DNA from: Bacteroidales bacterium
GTDB taxonomy: Bacteria > Bacteroidota > Bacteroidia > Bacteroidales > UBA932
NCBI GenBank assembly: GCA_017513445.1
Contig: JAFXFS010000004.1
Span: 56,098 to 120,097 of the forward strand
Length of the DNA: 64,000 nt
Direction: 5' to 3'
Part shown: in pieces, positions 28,901 through 37,000 of the stretch
How positions within the stretch are numbered: position 1 is the stretch's first letter
Layout of the letters: every line of letters begins with the position of its first letter
Notes under the pieces: generated by a model
Database searches by the model: none
Seen by the model: only the letters and a program-made list of their open reading frames with translations
Told to the model about the DNA's origin: nothing
Translations under genes and position numbers: made by a program

Positions 28901-29145
28901 ATTATACCTCCCTTAAAGAGGTATCTATTATTGATTCAAATGGTGATATATATCGACCTGACAGAGTCCTTATTGATGAATCTAATGCTATTATAATTGA
29001 TTATAAGTTTGGAGAGCAAAAATATCGCTCCTATCAAACTCAGGTGCGTGGTTATATGCAACTACTATCATCGATGGGATTTAACCCTGTGAAAGGCTAT
29101 ATCTGGTATGCACTACTTGGAGAGATTGTTGAGGTTGATTTCTAA
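25960..29145 (+). CDS. AddA-like UvrD/RecB-family helicase-nuclease
   Basis: 1061 residues. Helicase motifs: Walker A ASAGSGKTYKLA at 6-17, VTFTNKATNEMKER (motif Ia), LLDEFQDTS (motif II, near 407), GDTKQSIYRWRG (motif III), MTVHKAKGLS (motif V) and TTRAEQE (motif VI). A C-terminal RecB-type nuclease domain follows, with GIVLHDILS near 930, then PDRVLIDE and IIDYKFG near 1020. Together with the upstream gene it forms an AddAB-type machine that unwinds and resects double-strand breaks. An AGGAG sits 8 bases before the ATG. Confidence 0.87.
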   Translation: MLKIYKASAGSGKTYKLALEYISILISSYIYNREKYQNVLAVTFTNKATNEMKERILDFLGKISLLSDESLLKNLKETLRNSGFDNFSDEKIQSIAGEILNSILHDYSNFAVSTIDSFFQRTMRAFARELGFFPSYNVELDSDDVINRAVDNFISSLDNPENEHLIDWLYQLSLDNIYSGKSWDFTPGLNSMAKKILSDDYKVKSRAIEPSKRERLFDRKYLKEYKSKLKAILNNYINKSQKIATTGVSIIERNGLNYSDFKGGSRSPLKKIYIWADNSDFNNDSAKLTATFLNLYDDISNWYSKTSNKKDLIQQAYNDGLAEVVSEMIRLYNEELPIAKTANLIIENLYSCGVFSEIRATLRNYLKENNIVLLSETNDVLNRIIDNSDTPFIYEKIGTKYENYLLDEFQDTSTLQWENFKPLVANALASSNTNLIVGDTKQSIYRWRGSSWQLFENQVEQDLQPAEIKNIQIDSNYRSGENIIAFNNAFYEYAAKELQDKYNQLLFAVTDRDLTNQKKITDIYTPKNIHQFASSNKGQGHICIRMIDREKANGTDVNELIISSLKNSIDRLISNGFTYKDILVLVRKRDDGALIARDLIANGYNIITDEALLIDSSKSVKQIVALLKFIYNPEDLLNSAELDEQMLDFDIEESSTTSIYDLCEKIIREMGDNIDSSEYLYIQSFLDLVLDFISKNGSNLAQFLTWWDETGVTKSIPSSTDNNAIQIMTVHKAKGLSSKAVIVPFFSFELEQFNASGNDPQKMWVSTDCETLSEIGIIPVKIKKDLADTLYKDYYLEEIFLNYIDNLNLSYVATTRAEQEMIIIGAIRKDCASINDYLLTFLQNNNSVLSADYQSHIAIDRENVDYEDIWNIGEWQYANGVAEKDKITTSYIDFDHTISIPLDNRLKMRLRSADFFEGSNRVKGIVLHDILSSVDRPEDLERSIADVITSGELPIQMKESVQNQLSSLIDSVSDRHWFDGNYTSLKEVSIIDSNGDIYRPDRVLIDESNAIIIDYKFGEQKYRSYQTQVRGYMQLLSSMGFNPVKGYIWYALLGEIVEVDF

Positions 29146-29158
29146 GATTATAATGAGA

Positions 29159-30820
29159 CTATTTAGTTAAATCCTCTTTTACAGCTTTTTTGAAATATTC
29201 GGTATATCCAGGGAATAGTGGCGTTGGCGGAATCTTATCACTGTGGCCATTTGTAATGAAATTGCCATTCTCATCCTGTTTCTTTGTATTACCGTCTATG
29301 TATTTGACTAACAAGTATTTATCTAATTCTTTCCAGGTGTTAAAAAGTGCATCTGCTCGAGAAGTAGAGAAATCTGTAAGATATTTTACACACTCTTTAT
29401 GATTTTTTAATTCTCCATTTTTATAAATAGCTAAAGCTGTAGAATCACTATTTGCAATCTCTTTAATCCTTCTGCGTTCAAGTTCATCAATTACACCTCG
29501 AACCTCTTTTCCAATGTGGTTATACCTTAAATAGGCAAATTGCGCAATTCTGTTACATAACCAGAACATAGAGGTTTCCGAGTATTCAATCATACTGCCA
29601 TTTTCAATCGAATAATGCCACGATATTGCCTCGGAGGATGTATAGACTGGAGTTAATGGAGAAGTACCTGCGTCATCTACGCCAAACCAGATAATTCCAC
29701 CGATTGGATCTGGCAACCAACTTCTTGACTGTCCAACAAACCAGAAACCTGTTTGTTGAGTAGCAATTGCTCTCTCATTTGTTACGGTATAGCCATCAAC
29801 CTCATAACTCATTGGACGCCAGCGATATGGTAATTCGTGTCCTCCGGCTCCTATATCATTACGCATATCAAATGGGGTATCTTCAAAGTGGTCTCTCATC
29901 ATATCTGCAACCTCTTTCAAAGAGATTTTTGCTTTTGGCTTCACATAGAGGGGCATTCGGTTTTTAGGATTTTCTCCGGATGCAAAATCAAGATATTTAC
30001 TCCAATCTCCCTCTGCGTGCCTATTGAAAAAACTCCATACTCGCGCCTCACACCCTCTCATTGCTGAAAAGTCGAGAGGACAATATGTGTCAGCAAAACT
30101 AAAATCTTCATCTTTACCACTATAAAGTCCCAATTCTCTTGCGTGAGATATAACATCTCTGCTATAAAGACAATTCTCAGGATCATTTAGAGGGAAGGTG
30201 GTAATTCTTGCACAGTTAGCGTGTCCACTAATATAGCCATCAGGTATTCTGACTGCGACCCAGACAGCCCCTTTATTAACATTAATTCCATCTACAATTT
30301 TTGGTTTTTTTCCTGTTATTTCAAGTATCCAGGCCTCATTCTTATCGGCTATCGAAATCGATTCTCCCGAAGAGCAGTAACCATATTCATCTGCTAATGA
30401 AGTGAAGATTTCAATAGCTTCGCGAGCAGTTTTAGCTCTTTGAAGAGTAATGTAAATCATTGACCCATAATCTAATATCCCATTGGGATCAGTAAGGTAT
30501 TCAATTCCACCCCAAGTGCTTTCGGCAATAATCAACTGATGTTCGTTCATATTGCCTACAACATTGTATGTAGATGTTGCCTGAGGAATTTCTCCAAGGT
30601 ATCTATCTTTGCCCCATTCATAAACTTGCATCATTGTGCCTGGTGCATAACGTGCAGCAGGATAGTGTACAAGAGTTCCATATCTTGTGTGAGAATCTGC
30701 GGCGTAAGTAACCATTACAGAACCATCCGTTGATGCACCTTTTGTTACTATCAAATTTGTACAAGCAAATGCGTATGACACATTGAAAATTATCAATAGA
30801 GAAATTAGTAATCGTTTCAT
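29159..30820 (-). CDS. C69 family secreted dipeptidase
   Basis: 553 residues from the ATG at 30818-30820. A signal peptide (MKRLLISLLIIFNVSYAFA) is followed directly by CTNLIVTKGAS. In peptidase family C69 this cysteine is the N-terminal nucleophile of the Ntn-hydrolase fold, exposed by cleavage; here cleavage by signal peptidase would itself generate it. Other family features are DGSVMVTYAADSH and the WGG(I)EY and EPW-like segments. An in-frame extension upstream has no meaning and would overlap the MBL gene. It ends 13 bases from the convergent AddA-like gene and probably follows the MBL gene in one transcript. Confidence 0.88.
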   Translation of the reverse strand: MKRLLISLLIIFNVSYAFACTNLIVTKGASTDGSVMVTYAADSHTRYGTLVHYPAARYAPGTMMQVYEWGKDRYLGEIPQATSTYNVVGNMNEHQLIIAESTWGGIEYLTDPNGILDYGSMIYITLQRAKTAREAIEIFTSLADEYGYCSSGESISIADKNEAWILEITGKKPKIVDGINVNKGAVWVAVRIPDGYISGHANCARITTFPLNDPENCLYSRDVISHARELGLYSGKDEDFSFADTYCPLDFSAMRGCEARVWSFFNRHAEGDWSKYLDFASGENPKNRMPLYVKPKAKISLKEVADMMRDHFEDTPFDMRNDIGAGGHELPYRWRPMSYEVDGYTVTNERAIATQQTGFWFVGQSRSWLPDPIGGIIWFGVDDAGTSPLTPVYTSSEAISWHYSIENGSMIEYSETSMFWLCNRIAQFAYLRYNHIGKEVRGVIDELERRRIKEIANSDSTALAIYKNGELKNHKECVKYLTDFSTSRADALFNTWKELDKYLLVKYIDGNTKKQDENGNFITNGHSDKIPPTPLFPGYTEYFKKAVKEDLTK

Positions 30821-30836
30821 AATCAATAAGTTATCG

Positions 30837-31604
30837 TTAAAAATACAATTTAAGCCCATCGTATGCCAACTCAATATTTTCCGGTAATAATAGAGAACTC
30901 TCTCTGTGTGTTGGCATTTGGTGAGAGAGGTGTGTTAAATATCCCTTTTTAGGGTTGAGACTCCTTATCACATCTATCGCTTCAGATAATGAGTAGTGGG
31001 ATATATGTTTTTCCAGTCGAACACAGTTTAATACCAAAATATCAAGATTTTTAAGTTTCTCCAACTCTGTCTCGTTTATGTAATTGGCATCTGTGATATA
31101 AGCCATATTACCAAAGCGAAATCCGAGAATAGGGAGTTTATAGTGCATAACTCTAATAGGAACGACCTCTTTACCATCAATAGAAAATGGATCTTCATTA
31201 ATGTTGATGATAGTATAGTCAGGCACACCGGGATATTTCTCCTTTGCAAAGGCGTAAGAGTACTCCATTTTGAGAGATTCTTCTACTCTCTTTTCGCAAA
31301 ATATCGGGAATGAACGCTTTTCAAAGTAATTTAATGCTCTTACATCATCGAGTCCACCTGTGTGATCCTTGTGTTGATGAGTAAGTACAATAGCATCGAG
31401 GTGAGTGATATTCTCCCTAAGCATTTGATATCGAAAATCCGGACCTGCATCGATAAGAATCTTTAATCCTTCCCACTCTACAAGAGCAGATGAACGTAAT
31501 CTCTTATCTCTTTTGTCATCAGATTTGCAAACATTACAATTGCATCCAATCATTGGGATTCCCTGTGATGTCCCTGTTCCTAAAAATGTTATTGAATTTG
31601 GCAT
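30837..31604 (-). CDS. MBL-fold metallo-hydrolase, PhnP-like
   Basis: 255 residues starting MPNSITFLGTGTSQG at the ATG 31602-31604. The dinuclear metal site is H76-x-H78-x-D80-H81 (THQHKDH), with further ligands in DAGPDFR near 52, DAN near 190 and a late SHQMPTH. A C-x-C-x2-C set (C21, C23, C26, in IGCNCNVC) matches the structural zinc site of PhnP, a cyclic phosphodiesterase of the same fold. The natural substrate in Bacteroidota is unknown. Divergent from the RsmI-like gene and 16 bases upstream of the dipeptidase gene. Confidence 0.83.
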   Translation of the reverse strand: MPNSITFLGTGTSQGIPMIGCNCNVCKSDDKRDKRLRSSALVEWEGLKILIDAGPDFRYQMLRENITHLDAIVLTHQHKDHTGGLDDVRALNYFEKRSFPIFCEKRVEESLKMEYSYAFAKEKYPGVPDYTIININEDPFSIDGKEVVPIRVMHYKLPILGFRFGNMAYITDANYINETELEKLKNLDILVLNCVRLEKHISHYSLSEAIDVIRSLNPKKGYLTHLSHQMPTHRESSLLLPENIELAYDGLKLYF

Positions 31605-31654
31605 ACTACAAAGATAATAAATTTTCATACCTTTGTGCCAAGATATCAGAAGAT

Positions 31655-32359
31655 ATGAAAGGCAAGTTATATTTAATACCAACTACTTTAGGCGAAACAG
31701 ATCCTCGCGAAGTAATTCCTGCCCCAACGCTGGAACTTATCCAAAAGATAAAAGTTTTTGTTGTAGAGGATGTTAGAAGCGCAAGAAGATTCCTATCTAA
31801 AGCTGGACTAAAGGGTTCAATTTCGGATTTGGAATTTTTTGAACTTAGCGAACATACAGAGCGAAAAACTATAGAAGAATATATTCAACTCTTTGATAAT
31901 CAGCAAGATGTAGGTTTGCTTTCAGAGGCGGGACTCCCTGCAGTAGCCGATCCTGGAGCATTGTTGGTAGAACTTGCACATAAAAACAATATTGAAGTAG
32001 TACCACAGGTGGGTCCTTCATCTTTGATGATGGCATTGATGTCTTCAGGGCTTAATGGACAATCTTTTGCCTTTGTCGGGTACATTCCAGTTAAGACAGC
32101 AGAGAGGGTTGCCAAAATTTCTCAACTTGAGAAGAATTCTAAACTCCTTGGACAGACTCAAATTATAATTGAGACTCCTTACAGAAATGACTCACTACTG
32201 TCAGATATTTTGAAAACTTGCCATCCGCAAACCAGATTAACCATTGCTGCTGATATAACTTTGCCCACCTCTACAATCAAGACAAAGAGTATTTCAGAGT
32301 GGAAGAGGAGCAATTTTTCAATAGGGAAAAGACCTTGTGTATTTTTAATTCTTGCATAA
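31655..32359 (+). CDS. RsmI-like SAM-dependent methyltransferase (tetrapyrrole methylase fold)
   Basis: 234 residues from the ATG at 31655, preferred because MKGKLYLIPTTLGETDP is the conserved start of this Bacteroidota paralogue group. The SAM-binding segments resemble RsmI: EAGLPAVADPGALLV near 88, and QVGPSSLMMALMSSGL near 115. RsmI 2'-O-methylates C1402 of 16S rRNA, but this protein is shorter, lacks the RsmI GTPGISDPG wording and the C-terminal helical domain, so the substrate may differ. Its stop lies one base before the folB start. Confidence 0.8.
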   Translation: MKGKLYLIPTTLGETDPREVIPAPTLELIQKIKVFVVEDVRSARRFLSKAGLKGSISDLEFFELSEHTERKTIEEYIQLFDNQQDVGLLSEAGLPAVADPGALLVELAHKNNIEVVPQVGPSSLMMALMSSGLNGQSFAFVGYIPVKTAERVAKISQLEKNSKLLGQTQIIIETPYRNDSLLSDILKTCHPQTRLTIAADITLPTSTIKTKSISEWKRSNFSIGKRPCVFLILA

Positions 32360-32360
32360 T

Positions 32361-32711
32361 ATGGATAGATTAGAGTTGTGTGGAATGGAATTCTATAGCT
32401 ATCACGGATGTTTTCAACAAGAGCGCATCTGTGGTGGAAGATATATTGTAGATTGTATTTGCAATCTGGATCTGACCAAAGCTGCACAGAGTGATAATCT
32501 TAACGATACTGTTGATTATCCAAAGATTTATGAGATTATTAAGAGAGAGATATCAACTCCTGCTAATTTAATTGAACATCTGGCTGGAAGGATTATCTTA
32601 TCTATTAAAGCTGATTTTCCTCAGATTGAGTCTGTAACAATAACGCTTTCGAAACTCAATCCACCTATTGATGGCAGTATGGCAGCTGCTAAAGTAACAT
32701 TGACAAGATAA
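32361..32711 (+). CDS. folB: Dihydroneopterin aldolase FolB
   Basis: Folate pathway enzyme that converts 7,8-dihydroneopterin to 6-hydroxymethyl-7,8-dihydropterin and glycolaldehyde. 116 residues, normal length. FYSYHGCFQQER (about 12-23) carries the substrate-binding glutamate region; the catalytic lysine is expected in GSMAAAKVTL near the C-terminus. The ATG at 32361 is used; an in-frame TTG three codons upstream would overlap the previous gene. Packed between the RsmI-like gene and mtaB. Confidence 0.92.
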   Translation: MDRLELCGMEFYSYHGCFQQERICGGRYIVDCICNLDLTKAAQSDNLNDTVDYPKIYEIIKREISTPANLIEHLAGRIILSIKADFPQIESVTITLSKLNPPIDGSMAAAKVTLTR

Positions 32712-32713
32712 TT

Positions 32714-33985
32714 ATGACAGATAATACACAATTGAGAGTTGCATTTGAAACTTTGGGTTGCAAATTGAATTTTTCTGAGACTTCAACCTATTCACGTACT
32801 TTACAAGGTTTAGGATATCAGATTGTTAAACCAACTCAAGAGGCAGATCTATATATCATAAATACCTGCTCAGTTACAGAACATTCCGATAAAAAATGCC
32901 GGAATATGATTCGTAGGATGAGCAAGAAATCTCCAGATGCAATTATAGTTGTTACAGGTTGCTATGCACAATTAAAGCCTTCAGAAATACTTGATATTCA
33001 GGGAGTTAATTTAGTTGTAGGGGCGCAGGACAAAGGTAAGTTAGTCCAAATGGCGCATCAACTTGTATTGGATAGATCTAAAGAATCAAAGATAATATCA
33101 TCTTGCGAAATAGAAGATGTTAATTCATTTTTCAGTGCCTACTCTTCTGGTGAAAGAACTCGCTCTTTTCTAAAGGTTCAGGATGGATGTGACTATCATT
33201 GCGCATATTGCACAGTTCCACTTGCCAGAGGAGATAGTCGAAATATTCCTATTGCTGAGATTGTCAAAGAGGCGGAGAATATTGCTGCAGATGGTATTGT
33301 TGAAGTAGTTATTACAGGAGTAAATACCGGAGATTTCGGTAAGAGTACAAATGAGTCCTTTTTAGATCTTCTGAAGGCACTAAATGATGTTAAAGGTATT
33401 GAGCGATATAGAATTTCATCAATTGAACCAAATCTTCTTACACCTGAGATAATTGATTGGATATCAAAAGGAAATAAATTTCTGCCCCACTTCCATATTC
33501 CTTTACAATCGGGATGTGATAAGATACTTGCAAAAATGCGACGCAGGTATAATACAGAAATGTTCAGATCTAAAATAGAACTTATAAGAGCAAAAATTCC
33601 AGATTTCTTCTTAGGAATAGATGTAATTGTAGGTTTCCCTGGCGAGAGTGATGAAGATTTTAGAACTACCTATAATTTCCTGGAGAGTATCAATCCATCT
33701 TTTCTCCATATCTTCCCATACTCTAGAAGAGCAAATACTCCTGCTGCCATTATGCCTGATCAGGTGCCAGAATATATTAAAAATCAGAGAGTAGCGGCAC
33801 TTTCTGCTTTGTCTGATAAGTTGCATTCAGATTATTGTACTTCGCATAAGGGTAAGAGGGAATATGTACTTTTTGAGAGTACTCAGAAAGATGGAAAGAT
33901 GTTCGGTTATACTCGTAATTATATTCGCGTAGAGAGGCCCTACGATCCCGAACTTATTGGCAAGATTGTAGAGGTGGTTGTCTAA
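32714..33985 (+). CDS. mtaB: tRNA (N6-threonylcarbamoyladenosine) methylthiotransferase MtaB
   Basis: Radical-SAM methylthiotransferase that turns t6A37 into ms2t6A37 in tRNAs. 423 residues: UPF0004 domain with FETLGCKLNFSE (C17), NTCSVTEHSDKKCR (near 52) and VTGCYAQ (near 84), then the radical-SAM core with DGCDYHCAYCTVPLARG near 155, then a C-terminal TRAM domain. TLGCKLN and CSVTEHSD mark the MtaB branch, not MiaB or RimO. The t6A synthesis gene tsaD lies nearby at 38685, the upstream step of the same modification. Confidence 0.92.
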   Translation: MTDNTQLRVAFETLGCKLNFSETSTYSRTLQGLGYQIVKPTQEADLYIINTCSVTEHSDKKCRNMIRRMSKKSPDAIIVVTGCYAQLKPSEILDIQGVNLVVGAQDKGKLVQMAHQLVLDRSKESKIISSCEIEDVNSFFSAYSSGERTRSFLKVQDGCDYHCAYCTVPLARGDSRNIPIAEIVKEAENIAADGIVEVVITGVNTGDFGKSTNESFLDLLKALNDVKGIERYRISSIEPNLLTPEIIDWISKGNKFLPHFHIPLQSGCDKILAKMRRRYNTEMFRSKIELIRAKIPDFFLGIDVIVGFPGESDEDFRTTYNFLESINPSFLHIFPYSRRANTPAAIMPDQVPEYIKNQRVAALSALSDKLHSDYCTSHKGKREYVLFESTQKDGKMFGYTRNYIRVERPYDPELIGKIVEVVV

Positions 33986-33987
33986 AC

Positions 33988-34083
33988 AGATTGCCGGGCT
34001 TCGCCCAGCAATGACGGAGGTTTACTTTTCGCTCAGCAATGACGCTCTCTTTTACGTCATTCCCGAGCTTGTCTCGGGAATCT
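33988..34083. repeat. Second copy of the composite palindromic repeat
   Basis: Palindrome B (ATTGCCGGGCttcGCCCAGCAAT, from 33990) ends in AATGACG at 34016, a partial AGCAATGACG follows at 34036, and palindrome A (stem ATTCCCGAG/CTCGGGAAT, 34059-34081) closes the element. The order of A and B is reversed relative to the copy at 15530. The element fills the gap between convergent mtaB and the TamB-like gene, and its last bases overlap the stop codon of the latter. Confidence 0.85.
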
Positions 34084-37000
34084 ATCTGACACTTTGCCCA
34101 ATAGAGCGCAAGTATTCATTCAGTTGCTCCTGACGCTTCTGCTGCTCATACTTCTCTCTTCTCTCTTTACTCCAGAAGATTTTCCTGAATAGTTCACCAA
34201 AAGTGTCAAACTCCTCTTGGTAAACCAAACCGACACCATTTCTTTGAGTCTGGTCGAGATAGTTACTGAATTGGTCTGCTGAGTGTGAGAATAGCGTTAC
34301 TCTGAATTTACCATTCTTGTCAATCTTTATCTCTACATCAATATCACCAGCCAAATCACTACCGGTATTTGTTAAATACTCCTTGTTACCAATATTTCCG
34401 TTAATGGTAACTCTATTGTTAAATAGCTGTGCAGAAAGTGCTACGTCAAAGATATCTCGCTGATTTTCACCAGGTTGATAGTTGAAACTAAGGTCTAAAG
34501 GAATATCTAATTGTCTGAAAATTGTATTAACCTGATTGGCAATTATTTCAGATGCATTAGAGTAGAGTAGGGTAGTGTTGTTGATGATTCCTGATTGCTC
34601 GTCTGGAAGGAAACCTCCTGATAGAAGCAGTGCAATTACCTGTTTCAATACTTTATCTTCAGTATTAAGAGCAGATTCAACCCTCGCCTTTGTAGTAGGA
34701 TCCAAATCAGGAATGTCGATTGAGAATTTCAATGTAGGGTTTGAGAGCTTTCCTGTTGCAGTAATTCCGCAATCTACATTTCTTCTCGTGCCAACTGCAG
34801 AACTCTCTGCAATCAATATCTCAATAGATGCTTTAGTCCTATAATTGGCTGTCAGATTCAAATCAGAGTCCATTATATCTCCATTAAATTTGATTACTCC
34901 TCCAGGATTTACAGTAAACTCTTTTGAAGCCAATCCCATAAATACGAAGTTATAACTACCTTCATCAATGGTATAATCCCCTTTAATGTCAAAAATGCCC
35001 TTTGATTCATTTATTACAACATCAACTATACCGCTACCACGTGCATTGATAATATCTCCAGCATCTTTATTAATTTCCAATCTCACCTCAGCTTGTGGAG
35101 TAGCATTTGCCTTAATTCTGATTTCCAGTTCAGAACTATTCTTAGGTGCATTATTAAGATTTAAAATTGAGTCTAACGGATTGCTCTTATCCTTAATTTC
35201 ATCAACATTTACAAAGGTCAAAAGAGATTGAGAGGTCTGTGTAGATCCCGATAGAGGGACGTGCAGTACGGTATTATTGTCAGTTGATACATTTACATCA
35301 AGTAGCAACTTGCTCAATGGCCCTACGATTCTTGCTCTTCCTGTTCCGAATGCTCTTCCGTAGAATGATGGTGATATAGTCTCATTATTATCAAGTACCA
35401 ATGAATTTGTAACATTGATTCTTGTGTTAAACTCAATATTCTTAAAGTGATTAAGTTCGACTCCACCTCCAACAGTTCCCTTGTTTCCAAATGGATCTAC
35501 AATCTCAATATTTTTGAAGTGAATACCCTTTTCATCAATTGTAAATGGTCCATTGAGGGTGTAAGGTACATTTGTGAAATCGATAGTAAGTCCGGTATTG
35601 CTGAGGTAACCATTATCACTCTTTAGCTCCAACTCACTCAATTTTCCATAAATGTCAATATCTCCGGATAGTTCTCCTCTTAAATCTGAGAATACAGAGA
35701 TAGCAAGAGGTTTGAAGTAATCTATAGAGAATTTATCAAATTTACTCTTGATGTCAAGCCTCTTATCACTATTTGAAAAATATCCTTTAGCTAAAATAGG
35801 ATTTCTTCCATCTAAACTGTTTAATAGGTTGATATTGAATCTGTTAGCATCACGGTCAAGGGATGTCTCTATCTCAAGGTCTCCAAATGGTTTACTGAAC
35901 ATTGATATATCATCTCCATCAATATCAAGTAAAATACCCATCTCTCCTAACAGACCAAACAGAGTAGCGTTTCCGTTGATCTCTCCCTCAATTTTTGCCT
36001 CCGGCATTGAGGTAAGAATGGTATTTAATATGTTAAGATTTAACTCATTGATATTCACATACAATGAGTCACTTGATGATGTAGAGATTACGCCATCTAC
36101 CTTAACATTTTGATTATTATTATTTAAGAAGAGGTTGTCTATATCAATATAATTCTCCTTAATTTTAATTGTTGAAGGGTTGATTTTCCAACTCTCTCCC
36201 TGAAGATTGATTTCTGATAACTTAGTGTCTATCAGATAATTATACTCGGAGGTAAGAGTGTCAAGTATCTCTGCTTCAACATTTATGTCGCCTCTGTTGT
36301 TATAATCATCTTTATTGCTGAACTGATAGCCAAGTTTCAACTTATTATCATCAATATTCAGCCCAATTATATTGTTATTTAATGATATTCCACCAATTCT
36401 TAGTAGTTCGCTATTTACTTCGGCTAAAATATTCTCTTGAGGATTGTTAATCTCAATTTCAAGCTTGTCAATAATGTTATTTTTAAGTGCAATCAGGTCG
36501 GATTTAAGTTTCAAATTTATCTGATCATCATCCTTAACTTTCAATGAAACTGAGCTATTAGGTGCTATGTAAAGATCAGAAATGAAAAATGTACTTATCA
36601 ATCCAATATCTCCGGTTGAAAGATTTAAGCTATAATTATTCCCTATCTTAGCATCAAACTTTGGTACATTTGTGAGTAGATTCAGCTCTTTGTTAAGTGT
36701 AAGTTTCTGAATATCAGACACGAAAGTAGTAATAGGTTTGTCTCCTGCATATCTCGCATCAGCCAATGGCGATGAGAGTTTCATTGTGTAGTGTCCCTCT
36801 TTACTTGTGAATCCCAGATTTATTTTGCCAATTCTATGCTCTTTGATATGATTTGTCAAAGAGAGATTACTGATATCAACATTTCCGGATAGTGAGCCAT
36901 CTTTACTATGTCGCAATTTTGCTGATGTCCTGAAACTCACGATTGATGTATCTCTTTTGTCAAAATTGAGGGCGTGCAGGTCAGCGTGAGAAAGCCATAA

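Noticed and set aside
32714..33985. MiaB or a second RimO as the identity of the radical-SAM methylthiotransferase
   Set aside because: TLGCKLN at the N-terminus and the CSVTEHSD segment fit the MtaB branch.
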